DNA from: Cellulophaga algicola DSM 14237
GTDB lineage: Bacteria > Bacteroidota > Bacteroidia > Flavobacteriales > Flavobacteriaceae
Assembly: GCF_000186265.1 (NCBI RefSeq)
Contig: NC_014934.1
Location: 4,650,001 to 4,714,000 of the forward strand
DNA: 64,000 bases
Reading direction: 5' to 3'
The translations under genes and the position numbers were made by a program. Below, in pieces: positions 19,881 through 29,636 of this stretch (within the stretch, counting starts at the first letter, position 1; every line of letters begins with the position of its first letter). The notes under the pieces were generated by a model. The model worked only from the letters and a program-made list of their open reading frames with translations. It did no database searches and had not been told where the DNA came from.

Positions 19881-22389
19881 CTAGAACTCCTTTTCTCCAA
19901 ATTCACTTTTTATAAACTTAGATTTGTTTTTATTGCCGTTAAAAGTATAGGATAGGTTTAAAGAAATCATATCTACTTCATACCTGTAATTGGTAGTCGT
20001 ATAAAACTCTCCTGGCTTGAATGTTGTAATTCGCTGCTCGTTAGATTTCAATAAGCCCATATCCATATTTTGCCATTGTACTATAGCGTTTAGCTTCCCT
20101 TTAAAAAAAGATTTTTTAAAGGCTAGATTAGGGGTGTAAAATTCAGAGTCTTCTCCTTGAGCTGTATTGATTTGCGACAAGTAATTAAAGGAAAATTGCA
20201 AAGAAGCGTTTTCCCAAAAAAAATAGGTGGAGTTCAAGTTCATTGAAAATATAGTAGCCTCTGTAGCCACCTCATAATCTCTAGTAATACCATCTCGATG
20301 CTCAAATGTGAAGAGACCATCAATGGCATAGCTGTAAACATTTGCTCCTAAATAAGTAGACCATTTTTTTGTAGGTTGCAGCTGTGCTCCTATTTCTAAA
20401 CCTAAGGCGTTACTCTTACCTACATTAGAATACACCCTATTCAAAACACTATCTAAAACAGCTCCATTAGCTTGGTAAGCTAAAGTATTTACCCTATTAA
20501 TAACATTATTCACCTGTCTATAATATGCGGTAGCATTGAACGTAGTATTGCCATCAAACTTCTTGACATATCCCAATTCTAACAAGTCTATAAATTCTGG
20601 TTTTAATTGATTGTCTCCTTGTTCAAAAACTTCAGAATGTTCACGCTCTGCAAAGCTATTCATTTTTAAAGTCGTGGTCCGTTCTACGCGCTTACTATAG
20701 GCTGCTTTTAAATTAGAATCTTTAGACAACCCATATTGTAAGGACGCAGAAGGGAATAATTTTACGAAATTTAGGGTATAGGTTTCTTCTGGTGCTTCCG
20801 TTTTCAAATCTTCCGAATATTTCCTGTTCATAGCTTCTATACGAGTGCCTCCCGCATAATCCCATTTACCTTTTGTTCCCGTAAGTTGTGCATAACCAGA
20901 GTGAAGCGTTCGTTGCAAACTAATATCACTAGAAAATTCTGGGACTAATACACCGTCGCGTTCGTAAACAAATTCTCCCGTATGGTCTAAATCTCTATAT
21001 TGATACCCTGTTTCTAAAACCCCAAAAGAAAAGGGTTTCCATTGATAATCAATGGTTGCACGATAGCCCTTTAACGGATTATCATTGGTATTGTATTCTT
21101 GCTGATAAAGCACACTACGGTCTATAATTCCTAAATTTTCGTTAACCGTAGGACCACCAAGGAATGTATATTCATATAATAAGGAGGTAGAAATTTTAGA
21201 TTCATTGGAGAATACATGCGAATAATCAAAACTACCAAGGGCAAAATCGCCTCTACGTGTTCTCAAATTATGATTAAAATATTGAAACGTATATACCCTA
21301 TTTTCACTACCTATGGGTGTTACTGCATTATTATCATAATACGCAATATCTGCCAAACGATCTACGGTGTGTTTCCCTGCGTAAAACCCTAAACTATAAC
21401 TATCTGATTTGTTAGGTGTAAATTCTACATTGAAACGCCCGTTATAACTAATATCATCAAAACTACGTTCTCCGTCTGACGGTAAAAATGTTTGCTTGTT
21501 TTCTGCTTGATTGATGATAAAAACATCTCCTTCTCTTCTACCTGTTTTATCATTGCGCTGGTAACTAGCACCCGCAGAAATATTCCAATGATCAGTACGT
21601 TTATTTAAGGTAGCATCAATTCCGTAGCGTTGTGCTGCTTCTTGAGTGTCATAATCTTGAATAGAAGGAAAACCTCCGCGAAGGTTAATCTGGGTAAACA
21701 CGCCGTTCGTGGCACCCTTTTTTGTAATAATATTTATAATCCCCCCTTACCTTCTGGATCATACTTTGCGGAAGGCGCAGTAATTAACTCTACCGATTGT
21801 AACGCATTTGCAGGGAGCTGAGCCAAGATAGCAGTAGCATCACCTTGGGTAGGCTTTCCATTGATAAGAACCGCAAAACCTTTGCTACCGCGAACACTAA
21901 TTTCGCCAAGGCCATCTACAGCAACCGATGGAATATTTTTAATCATAGCAATAGCTTTCCCCCTTGACTGTTTTGAAATTTCTTAGGGTCAAATACCTGA
22001 CGGTCTATCTTATGAATAACTGTGGCTCTTTCTCCTTGAATGACCACTTCGTTTAATTGGTTTCCAAGGATTAAACCTACAACTCCTATATCGTAAACAG
22101 GATTACTTTTTGTAATCACAATATTGGAAGTGATTTTGGGAGTGTACCCCAGAAATGATACTTCTAAATAATAAGTTTCTGGCGAGATATTATTGAGAAC
22201 AAAACCACCCTCTTGAGAAGTAATTACCCCAGTTACTAAAACACTATCTTTTTGAGTATAGAGAGCAGCAGTAGCATATTCCAAAGGCTCATTAGTATTT
22301 ACGTCTACTATTGTTCCTGTTATTTGGCCTGTTATACACTGCGACATCAGTATAAAATATAAGCATAATACGTTAAGTAGTATTTTCAT
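19881..22389 (-). pseudogene. TonB-dependent receptor, frameshifted twice
   Basis: Three fragments belong to one gene. 22389-21943 encodes the signal peptide, a carboxypeptidase-regulatory-like domain (GTIVDVNTNEPLEYATA) and the start of the plug. 21946-21734 encodes the plug (MIKNIPSVAVDGLGEISVRG...LINGKPTQG). 21701-19881 encodes the beta-barrel (outer membrane beta-barrel family). Frame 1 is lost after QNSQGG at a run of five G (21959-21963, minus strand) and frame 2 after PEGKGG at a run of six G (21741-21746). Adding one base at each restores a continuous protein: 2509+2 nt gives 837 codons. So either two 1-nt deletions disabled the gene, the G-runs vary by slippage, or these are sequencing errors. 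Ligand unknown; the AraC-type gene lies just upstream. Confidence 0.88.
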
Positions 22390-22472
22390 GAAGTAGTCTT
22401 GGTTATTTATAGAAAGCTACAAATCTAGATGCCTGCCCTCCTTTTCTGTGGTGTATTTGAATAAGAAATGGT

Positions 22473-23300
22473 TTATACTTCTAACACAGCATTTTTGCGG
22501 TATTGCAGGGGTGTTAAAGAAACATACCTTTTAAAATATTTTGTAAAATGAGACGTGTCTTTAAACGATAAATCATAGGCAATGGCATTAATAGATTTGT
22601 TGGTATATATCAATTGCCTTTTTATTTCCTTAATCATATGAATGGCAATTACATCAGAAGCTGTTTTACCAAAAGCTTTCTGAGATAGCACATTAAGATT
22701 TTGAGCACTTGTGTGTAATAAGCCTGCATAATACGAGACACTATTTACTAATTTTTCTGACAAAAAATTTAAAAATAAGACCGATTTATCCGTCGTTTCT
22801 GCTTGTGAAGCATCAGCGTAACTCACCATCTTAGCAAGAATTGCTTTTAAACCGCCTTCAATAACCTGTTGCAGCACTACTTTTTGATTCATTTCCCAAG
22901 TCAAGGCAGAAAATAATGCGAATAATGAAAAATCATTTTCGTCTGCCTGTATACATTGCGAGCTTGTTAATTGTAGTAATTGCTTAGGAATGGTATCGTC
23001 TAAACTATGTGCTAAAAATGATTCCTTTATCAATATAACATAGCCCACAGGTTCTGAAGTTATTTCCCAATGGTGGACTTCTTCTTTTTTAATGAAAAAA
23101 ATAGAATGCGGAGTAATTTCAAATTTCTCGAAATCTAAATAGTGAGCACCAGTACCTTTTATAAAGTAGACAATTTCTAAATACTTATCATGCTTATGAG
23201 GGCTTGTATATCGCTTCTGAACATCAAAAGGAACAATTTTAATACTTTCCGTACTAGAGATCTTATTGTATTTTTTAATTTCTTTTTCGTCCATTTTCAT
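22473..23300 (-). CDS. AraC-family transcriptional regulator
   Basis: 275 aa. N-terminal cupin-like sensor domain (KIVPFDVQKRYTSPHKHDKYLEIVYFIKGTG, with the His-rich SPHKHDK turn) and C-terminal pair of helix-turn-helices ending SFKDTSHFTKYFKRYVSLTPLQYRK, the AraC signature. It lies 83 bp upstream of the broken TonB receptor on the same strand and divergent from the TetR gene. It could regulate either; ligand unknown. Confidence 0.9.
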   Translation of the reverse strand: MKMDEKEIKKYNKISSTESIKIVPFDVQKRYTSPHKHDKYLEIVYFIKGTGAHYLDFEKFEITPHSIFFIKKEEVHHWEITSEPVGYVILIKESFLAHSLDDTIPKQLLQLTSSQCIQADENDFSLFALFSALTWEMNQKVVLQQVIEGGLKAILAKMVSYADASQAETTDKSVLFLNFLSEKLVNSVSYYAGLLHTSAQNLNVLSQKAFGKTASDVIAIHMIKEIKRQLIYTNKSINAIAYDLSFKDTSHFTKYFKRYVSLTPLQYRKNAVLEV

Positions 23301-23453
23301 ATCAATGTCACACTAAAACCAATTTACATTCTATACCACGTATACTACTTAAACGCAGGCTCCTATCTTATTTTTCGGTACTAAATATACTCTTGACAAT
23401 CCTAATAAATGTATTTTTTACACTTAATTATTTGTTAAATAATCACAAAAAAG

Positions 23454-23467
23454 AATGAACGTTCATT
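23454..23467. promoter_or_regulatory. Palindromic TetR-type operator
   Basis: AATGAACGTTCATT is a perfect 14-bp palindrome. It lies 9 bp upstream of the -7 element of the TetR gene, so a dimeric regulator bound here would block RNA polymerase. The half-site TGAAC is common in TetR-family operators. This indicates autoregulation and control of the operon below. Confidence 0.7.
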
Positions 23468-23475
23468 TTTTATAA

Positions 23476-23483
23476 TACCTTTG
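23476..23483 (+). promoter_or_regulatory. Bacteroidota-type -7 promoter element
   Basis: TACCTTTG matches the TAnnTTTG consensus and lies 18 bp before the ATG at 23502. No good -33 TTTG is seen at the usual distance; the operator occupies the spacer. Confidence 0.6.
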
Positions 23484-23501
23484 TATAAGAATTTAAGCAT
23501 C

Positions 23502-24080
23502 ATGGCAAAACTTCAAAAAAGTAAAGATAAAAGAGAAGCTTTAGTAAAAGCTACCATCTGTTTGGTAAATAATGATGGTTTCCATGCTGCTCCAATGTCA
23601 AAGATTGCCAAAATGGCAAATATATCTCCTGCTACAATTTATTTGTTTTTTGAAGGCAAACAAGATTTAGTAAACCAAGTATATATAGAAGTAAAAGCTT
23701 CTTTTTCGGACTATGCATTTGAAACATTTACGGATGACATGGACGTTGAGGCTGGATTTGAGTTAATCTGGAAACGCATTGCACATTTTAAATTAAAAGA
23801 ACGCGAGGAGGCTATGTTTTTAGCACAGTGTGACAATACTCCTATGATTGATGAACCTAGCCGTAAAGAGGGTATTAAACACTTACAACCCTTATTAGAT
23901 TTATGGCATCGTGGGAAAGAAGAAGGGGTGCTAAAACCAGTTTCTGATTACCTATTGTATGCCTACAGCATTAATCCGCTATCTTTTTTAATGTTAGCAC
24001 AACACCGTGGAGAATGTGTAATTACTGAAAAAACAATTATTGAGGCCTACCAAGCAGCTTGGGATAGCATTAAATTATAA
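23502..24080 (+). CDS. TetR-family transcriptional repressor
   Basis: 192 aa from ATG 23502. A TTG at 23481 in frame lies inside the promoter element and is not the start. The N-terminal helix-turn-helix reads MSKIAKMANISPATIYLFFEGKQDLVNQVY (about 30-60), typical of TetR/AcrR regulators; the rest is a helical ligand domain. It heads a five-gene run (to 27760) of nitroreductase, alkenal reductase, alcohol dehydrogenase and Hsp31/DJ-1 protein. By analogy with NemR it probably senses an electrophile and derepresses the detoxifying enzymes. Confidence 0.9.
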   Translation: MAKLQKSKDKREALVKATICLVNNDGFHAAPMSKIAKMANISPATIYLFFEGKQDLVNQVYIEVKASFSDYAFETFTDDMDVEAGFELIWKRIAHFKLKEREEAMFLAQCDNTPMIDEPSRKEGIKHLQPLLDLWHRGKEEGVLKPVSDYLLYAYSINPLSFLMLAQHRGECVITEKTIIEAYQAAWDSIKL

Positions 24081-24120
24081 AAGCAAAATAAAACTAAAAC
24101 CTAATTTTAAAAATACAAAA

Positions 24121-24753
24121 ATGGAATTATTAGATAAATTAAAGTGGAGATACGCGGCAAAAGCGATGAACGGTAAAAAAGTTCCTCAAGAAAAAATAGA
24201 TAATATTATTGAGGCTGCACGCCTTGCTCCCACTTCTAGTGGCTTACAACCTTTTGAAATTTACGTAATTACAAATCAAGAAGTAAAAGAAAAAATTAGG
24301 CCTGTAGCTTGGAACCAATCGGTAATCACAGATTGTTCTCACCTTTTGGTCTTTGCGGCTTGGGATACATATACCGCTGATCGTATAAATTACATGTTCG
24401 ATTTAACGAATGATATTAGAGGTTTTAAAAATGAAGGATGGGAAAGTTATCGTCAGATGTTATTAGGTTCTTATCCCCAAAAAGATGCAGAAGAAAACTT
24501 TAACCATGCCGCGAAACAGGCGTATATCGCTTTCTCAGAAGCAATAACTGCTGCGGCTTTTGAAAATGTAGACACTACTCCCCTTGAAGGTTTTGACCCT
24601 GCTGCTGTAGATGAAATTTTAGGATTAAGAGAAAAAGGCTTACGTAGTGCTGTTTTACTACCAATAGGCTATAGAGATGATACAAATGATTGGTTAGTTA
24701 ATTTACCAAAAGTGCGAAAAAGCACCGAAGATTTAGTAACCGTAATTGATTAA
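24121..24753 (+). CDS. NAD(P)H-dependent nitroreductase (NfsB-like)
   Basis: 210 aa from ATG 24121, 40 bp after the TetR stop. ATG is chosen over an upstream in-frame start that overlaps tetR because MELLDKLKWRYAAKAMNGKKV matches the family N-terminus. EAARLAPTSSGLQPFEIYVI is the FMN-binding loop of the nitroreductase family and RSAVLLPIGYRDDTNDW the C-terminal one. These flavoenzymes reduce quinones, nitro compounds and other electrophiles with NAD(P)H. Second gene of the TetR operon. Confidence 0.9.
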   Translation: MELLDKLKWRYAAKAMNGKKVPQEKIDNIIEAARLAPTSSGLQPFEIYVITNQEVKEKIRPVAWNQSVITDCSHLLVFAAWDTYTADRINYMFDLTNDIRGFKNEGWESYRQMLLGSYPQKDAEENFNHAAKQAYIAFSEAITAAAFENVDTTPLEGFDPAAVDEILGLREKGLRSAVLLPIGYRDDTNDWLVNLPKVRKSTEDLVTVID

Positions 24754-24765
24754 AAGAAAACTATT

Positions 24766-25764
24766 ATGAATAAGACGATACTATTAAAACAAAGACCTGT
24801 AGGCAAACCAACAGCATCCGAATTTGAATTTATACAAAGTGATGATCAGCTAACTATTAAGGAAGGTGAATTACTACTTGAAACGACTTATGTATCTGTA
24901 GACCCTTATTTAAGGGGACGCATGAGCGATGCAAAATCTTACATCCCTCCTTTTGAAGTAGGTAAACCTATCAGCTCTGGAGTTATAGCAAAAGTAATTG
25001 CATCTAAAAACAAGAATTTTAACGATGGAGACTACGTTTCTGGATCTTTAGAATGGAAGACACAACAAGTGTCAAACGGAGATGGTCTAACCAAAGTGAA
25101 TAAAGACTTAGCTCCTTTAAGTGCCTATTTAGGTATTTTGGGAATGACAGGTTTAACTGCATTTCTTGGGCTACACGAAATAGGAAAACCTAAAGCGGGA
25201 GAAACGATTGTTGTTTCTGGAGCTGCAGGTGCGGTAGGTAGCGTAGTTGGCCAAATTGCTAAAATTTTAGGCTTACATGTTATCGGTATTGCAGGTTCTG
25301 ATGAGAAAATAGAAATGCTTACTTCTGATTTTGGTTTTGATGCCGGAATCAATTACAATGAAACCAAAGACATGAGCGCTGCTATTAAGGCTGCTGCACC
25401 AAACGGCGTAGACATCTATTTTGATAATGTTGGAGGTCCTATTTCAGATGCTGTGCTATTTAATATTAACAGATTTGCTCGAATGATTATTTGTGGTGCC
25501 ATCTCTGTATATAATAGTACTGAGGTACCTACGGGAGTAAGCGTACAACCATTTTTGGTAAAAAACAGTGCATTAATGCAAGGCTTTATTGTTTCTAATT
25601 ATGCGGACAAATTTCCGGAAGCTATGAAACAATTATCAATATGGTTGTGTGAAGGAAAACTAAAATATACCGAAACTGTTGTAGAAGGTTTTGACAATAT
25701 TCCTAGTGCCTTCCTTGACTTATTTGATGGAAAAAACAAAGGGAAAATGATTGTGAAGATTTAA
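24766..25764 (+). CDS. NADP-dependent alkenal/one oxidoreductase (MDR superfamily)
   Basis: 332 aa, zinc-free medium-chain reductase of the leukotriene B4 dehydrogenase/CurA group. SVDPYLRGRMSD (about 46-57) near the N-terminus is a group signature. MTGLTAFLGLHEIGKPKAGETIVVSGAAGAVGS holds the nucleotide-binding AAGAVGS loop (about 151-157), and YFDNVGG follows. Members reduce the double bond of alpha,beta-unsaturated aldehydes and ketones. It begins 12 bp after the nitroreductase stop, so cotranscription is very likely. Confidence 0.9.
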   Translation: MNKTILLKQRPVGKPTASEFEFIQSDDQLTIKEGELLLETTYVSVDPYLRGRMSDAKSYIPPFEVGKPISSGVIAKVIASKNKNFNDGDYVSGSLEWKTQQVSNGDGLTKVNKDLAPLSAYLGILGMTGLTAFLGLHEIGKPKAGETIVVSGAAGAVGSVVGQIAKILGLHVIGIAGSDEKIEMLTSDFGFDAGINYNETKDMSAAIKAAAPNGVDIYFDNVGGPISDAVLFNINRFARMIICGAISVYNSTEVPTGVSVQPFLVKNSALMQGFIVSNYADKFPEAMKQLSIWLCEGKLKYTETVVEGFDNIPSAFLDLFDGKNKGKMIVKI

Positions 25765-25783
25765 GAAAATTAAAGAAAAAACT

Positions 25784-26944
25784 ATGAATAATTTTGAATA
25801 TAAAAATCCTACTAAAATAATTTTTGGAAAGGATACTATCGGAAAATTGACAAACGAAATTCCTGCTGATGCTAAAGTGCTTATGCTTTACGGTGGCGGA
25901 AGTATTAAAAAGAACGGTGTTTACGAGCAAGTAAAAACTGCCCTTGCTAAAACTGACCTTATTGAGTTTGGCGGTATTCCTGCAAATCCGGAGTATGCGG
26001 TCTTGATGGATGCCCTAAAAGTAATAAAAGAGGAGAAAATTACGTACTTATTAGCAGTAGGTGGTGGTTCTGTAATTGACGGGACTAAATTTTTAGCCGC
26101 AGCTGCTGAATATGAAGGAGCAGAACCATGGGAAATGCTAAAGAATAAAGAGCGCCCAACAAAAGGAATGCCTTTTGGAACTGTTCTTACCTTACCTGCT
26201 ACAGGTTCTGAAATGAATTCTGGACTTGTGATTACGAGAGAGGAAACTAAAGAGAAATTAGCTATGGGCGGACCAGCACTATTCCCTACCTTCTCTATCT
26301 TAGATCCATTAGTTATTACCTCTATTCCTGAACGCCAATTGGTAAACGGAGTAACTGATGCTTTTACGCATGTGCTAGAACAATATATGACCTACCCTGC
26401 CGGTGGTTTATTACAAGATAGGTTTGCAGAAAGTATTTTACAGACTTTGATAGAAGTAGGCCCTAAAGTAATTAAGGATCCAACAGATTACGAAGCTGGT
26501 GCTAATTTTATGTGGAGTTGTACGATGGCTCTAAACGGACTTATTCAACAAGGAGTTCCTGGAGATTGGGCAATACATATGATGGGTCATGAATTAACGG
26601 CTTTATTTGGTATTGATCATGCTAGAACCTTAGCTGTAGTGGCACCAAGTCATTACAAATATAATTTTGAAGCTAAAAAAGAAAAATTAGCGCAGTATGC
26701 AGAACGTGTTTGGAATGTTACGGAAGGAAGTATTGATGATAAGGCCTATGCCGGAATTGAGAAAACAGAAGCTTTTTTCCACCAACTAGGAATCAAAACG
26801 AAATTATCTGAATACACGGATAAATTTGAAGGTACTGCAGAAGAAATTGCTAAACGTTTCACAGACCGTGGCTGGTTAGGATTAGGAGAACGCCAGGCGT
26901 TAACTCCACAAGACGCAGAGAAAATTGTGAAAATGGCGTATTAA
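25784..26944 (+). CDS. Iron-containing alcohol dehydrogenase, YqhD/BDH-like
   Basis: 386 aa. MNNFEYKNPTKIIFGK at the N-terminus, GGGSVIDGTKFLA (cofactor-binding, about 97-109), TGSEMNSG, and the metal ligands in THVLEQYM and HMMGHELTALFGIDHARTLA (His-rich, about 265-285) place it with NADPH-dependent YqhD and butanol dehydrogenases. YqhD reduces many toxic short-chain aldehydes, including those from lipid peroxidation. It starts 19 bp after the MDR gene and fits aldehyde removal as the operon theme. Confidence 0.92.
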   Translation: MNNFEYKNPTKIIFGKDTIGKLTNEIPADAKVLMLYGGGSIKKNGVYEQVKTALAKTDLIEFGGIPANPEYAVLMDALKVIKEEKITYLLAVGGGSVIDGTKFLAAAAEYEGAEPWEMLKNKERPTKGMPFGTVLTLPATGSEMNSGLVITREETKEKLAMGGPALFPTFSILDPLVITSIPERQLVNGVTDAFTHVLEQYMTYPAGGLLQDRFAESILQTLIEVGPKVIKDPTDYEAGANFMWSCTMALNGLIQQGVPGDWAIHMMGHELTALFGIDHARTLAVVAPSHYKYNFEAKKEKLAQYAERVWNVTEGSIDDKAYAGIEKTEAFFHQLGIKTKLSEYTDKFEGTAEEIAKRFTDRGWLGLGERQALTPQDAEKIVKMAY

Positions 26945-26953
26945 TCGCATTTA

Positions 26954-27760
26954 ATGAATTACATAAAATCTGCAATACTAGTATTGAGTATTATAACAGG
27001 TGCTGCCTGTAAGAATGAAAAGAAACAAGCGTCTGAAGAAAGTTCAGAAGCGACAATAACAACTAAAAAAGAAGAAAAAATGAATGTATTATTTGTATTA
27101 ACATCTCACGATAAATTAGGAGATACAGGAAAAAAAACAGGATTTTGGGTAGAAGAATTTGCTAACCCATATTATACCTTATTAGATAAAGGTGCAAAAA
27201 TTACAATTGCTACGCCAAAAGGAGGAGCAGCACCAATAGACCCTAGTAGTGACTCACCAGACGCAGCTACCGCAGCTACAGATCGTTACAATAAAGACGC
27301 AGACGCTAAAGAAAGAATAGCGAACACCAAGAAATTATCGGATATGAATGCAGATGATTTTGATGCTGTTTTCTATCCTGGTGGACACGGACCTTTATGG
27401 GATTTAGCTAATGACGAAGCTTCTATCGCGCTTATTGAAACATTTAATAAACAAAAGAAACCTATCGCATTCGTATGTCACGCACCTGCAGCTTTAAAAA
27501 GTGTTAAAGATGTTGATGGAAGAACGCCGCTTGTAAAAGGTAAAAAAGTAACTGGTTTCACTAATTCTGAAGAATCAGCCGTACAATTAACGGATGTAGT
27601 TCCATTTTTAGTTGAAAATATGTTAATCGAAAACGGAGGTATTTATTCTAGCGTTGAAGATTGGGGAGCTTATGCTATTCAGGATGGTAACCTAATTACA
27701 GGTCAGAACCCTGCTTCTTCAGAGAAAGTAGCTGAAAAATTATTGGAAGCATTAAAGTAA
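26954..27760 (+). CDS. DJ-1/PfpI superfamily protein, Hsp31-like, exported lipoprotein
   Basis: 268 aa. Signal MNYIKSAILVLSIITGAAC gives a lipobox, so unlike cytoplasmic Hsp31 this copy is predicted in the envelope. An internal ATG after the acidic linker (MNVLFVLTSHDKL, about residue 43) could also give a cytosolic form. FYPGGHGPLWDL and AFVCHAPAAL contain the superfamily's elbow, with nucleophile Cys175 and His176. Hsp31 homologues act as glutathione-independent glyoxalases and chaperones. Last gene of the TetR operon, followed by a strong terminator. Confidence 0.88.
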   Translation: MNYIKSAILVLSIITGAACKNEKKQASEESSEATITTKKEEKMNVLFVLTSHDKLGDTGKKTGFWVEEFANPYYTLLDKGAKITIATPKGGAAPIDPSSDSPDAATAATDRYNKDADAKERIANTKKLSDMNADDFDAVFYPGGHGPLWDLANDEASIALIETFNKQKKPIAFVCHAPAALKSVKDVDGRTPLVKGKKVTGFTNSEESAVQLTDVVPFLVENMLIENGGIYSSVEDWGAYAIQDGNLITGQNPASSEKVAEKLLEALK

Positions 27761-27780
27761 GAGCTGCTATAATTTTATAA

Positions 27781-27817
27781 AAAAAACCTGCAGATTTTAA
27801 ATCTGCAGGTTTTTTTA
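27781..27817. terminator. Strong bidirectional terminator
   Basis: AACCTGCAGAT and ATCTGCAGGTT form an 11-bp stem with a short loop, flanked by A7 and T7 runs. It can end both the TetR operon (plus) and the convergent old yellow enzyme gene (minus). Confidence 0.9.
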
Positions 27818-27838
27818 TGTTTTAGTTTCTCTGTCTAC

Positions 27839-28948
27839 TTACACTTTAACTTGTGTAGTTTTTACAGGGTAATCTAAATATCCTTCTTTGCCCGGCGTAT
27901 AGAACGTATCACTATCCCAATCTGTTAATGGTACGCTATAAATAAAGCGATCTACTAAATCTGGATTAGAAATAAATGGTTTCCCGTAAGCTACTAAATC
28001 TGCATTACCTGCTTCAAGAACAGCATTACCCGTTTCATAAGTAAAACCAGAATTTATCATTAAAGTACCATCATATAGCGGTCTAAAATGTCTTGCTATT
28101 TCTGTAACTGCGAACGGAATTTCTGAAACATCTGTAAAAGGTTCTGATAAATGGATATACGCTAAATCATAATCATCATTCAACTTCTTAATAATATATT
28201 CAAAAGTAGGAATGGTTTCTTCATCCATAATAATACCAAACAACCCATCTAACGAAGGGTTAAATCTTGCTCCTACTTTTTCTTGAGGAATTACCGACTT
28301 AATAGCGTCTAATACTTCAAAGAAAAAACGTGCTCTATTCTCAATAGATCCTCCATACTCATCTGTTCTTACATTAGAAGTTCCGTTAAAAAATTGGTGA
28401 AACAAGTATCCGTTTGAAGAGTGAATTTCTACACCATCAAAACCAGCATCAATAGCGTTCTTAGCGGCATTTTTAAAATCTGAAATTGTAGTTTGTATAT
28501 CTTCTTTGGTCATGGCCTTTGGCGTAACCGTATCTTTGAAACCCGTTGGCGTATACGATTGGGCATTAGGGTTAATAGCAGAAGGCGCTAACGGCAGTGC
28601 TCCCTCATGAAAATCAGGGTGAGAAATTCTCCCTACGTGCCATAATTGAATGTAAATTTTACCGTCCTTATCGTGTACTTTCTTAACTACCTTCTTCCAT
28701 CCTTCAACTTGCGCTTCTGTAAAAATACCCGGAGTATTTACATATCCTACAGCATCTTGGGAAACCTGAGAACCTTCTGTAATTATTAATCCGGCAGATG
28801 CGCGTTGTGCATAGTACGCTCCTTGTAATTCTTCTGTGGCAACATTGCCCTCATTTGCAGCTCTTGAACGCGTCATTGGAGCCATAACAATTTTGTTTTT
28901 TAGAATTATATCTTTTAATTGATAAGCTTCAAATATTTTATCTTTCAT
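27839..28948 (-). CDS. Old yellow enzyme, NemA-like alkene reductase
   Basis: 369 aa TIM-barrel flavoenzyme. N-terminal LKNKIVMAPMTRSRA, LIITEGSQVS, IQLWHVGRISHPDF and GFDGVEIHSSNGYLFHQFF are OYE signatures (FMN and substrate His/Asn). Members reduce activated C=C bonds, N-ethylmaleimide and nitrate esters with NADPH. It is convergent with the electrophile operon and shares its terminator, though its promoter region (28949-29054) lacks the AATGAACGTTCATT operator; its regulation may differ. Confidence 0.93.
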   Translation of the reverse strand: MKDKIFEAYQLKDIILKNKIVMAPMTRSRAANEGNVATEELQGAYYAQRASAGLIITEGSQVSQDAVGYVNTPGIFTEAQVEGWKKVVKKVHDKDGKIYIQLWHVGRISHPDFHEGALPLAPSAINPNAQSYTPTGFKDTVTPKAMTKEDIQTTISDFKNAAKNAIDAGFDGVEIHSSNGYLFHQFFNGTSNVRTDEYGGSIENRARFFFEVLDAIKSVIPQEKVGARFNPSLDGLFGIIMDEETIPTFEYIIKKLNDDYDLAYIHLSEPFTDVSEIPFAVTEIARHFRPLYDGTLMINSGFTYETGNAVLEAGNADLVAYGKPFISNPDLVDRFIYSVPLTDWDSDTFYTPGKEGYLDYPVKTTQVKV

Positions 28949-29054
28949 CGTATTTTATTTTTTACTAAAATTACGAAATATGAGAAAAATTAGTAACGCA
29001 TTTAGCATTTTCTTGTGACGCTAAACCTCTTTAATTGTATCTTTCTTGCTTCAA

Positions 29055-29630
29055 ATGAAAAAACACCTTCACTTTAAAATTTACAAGCCTTTTGGCATGC
29101 TGAGTCAGTTTATCTCAAATGATGAAAAGGAAGCACGTAAAAAGCATTTCTTAGGAGAATTATATGATTTTCCTGAAGGAATTATGCCCGTTGGGCGCTT
29201 AGACGAAAAATCTGAAGGATTGTTATTACTGACCACCGACGGAAAATTAAGCGATACCATAAACCAATCTGGAATTGAAAAGGAGTATTACGCGCAATTG
29301 GATGGTGAAATACCCCATGAAGATATTCTGCAGCTAGAACGAGGAGTTCTTATCGGACTTTCAGGAAAAAAATACATCACCAAACCGTGTCGCGTAAAAG
29401 CACTTCTTGATCCTCCACTCTTAACCGATCCAGATAAAAAATTGCGGATAGGCACGCATCGTCCCAATTCATGGATAAGCATTACCATTACTGAGGGTAA
29501 ATTTAGGCAAGTACGCAAAATGACAGCCGCGGTCGGCTTTCCAACCTTACGATTAATTCGTGTTAGGATTGGCACACAAATTTTAGAAGACCTACAACCT
29601 GGTACTGTTGCGCAAATAGATTCTCTTTAG
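29055..29630 (+). CDS. rluE: 23S rRNA pseudouridine synthase RluE-type
   Basis: 191 aa from ATG 29055 (a TTG three codons earlier is less likely). HFKIYKPFGMLSQF at the N-terminus and VGRLDEKSEGLLLLTTDG (catalytic Asp in GRLD, about residue 50) mark the RsuA/RluE family; C-terminal ITEGKFRQVRKMTAAVGFPTLRLIRVRIG completes the domain. No S4 domain, as in RluE, which modifies U2457 of E. coli 23S rRNA. Divergent from the old yellow enzyme gene. Confidence 0.9.
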   Translation: MKKHLHFKIYKPFGMLSQFISNDEKEARKKHFLGELYDFPEGIMPVGRLDEKSEGLLLLTTDGKLSDTINQSGIEKEYYAQLDGEIPHEDILQLERGVLIGLSGKKYITKPCRVKALLDPPLLTDPDKKLRIGTHRPNSWISITITEGKFRQVRKMTAAVGFPTLRLIRVRIGTQILEDLQPGTVAQIDSL

Positions 29631-29636
29631 TGAGTA

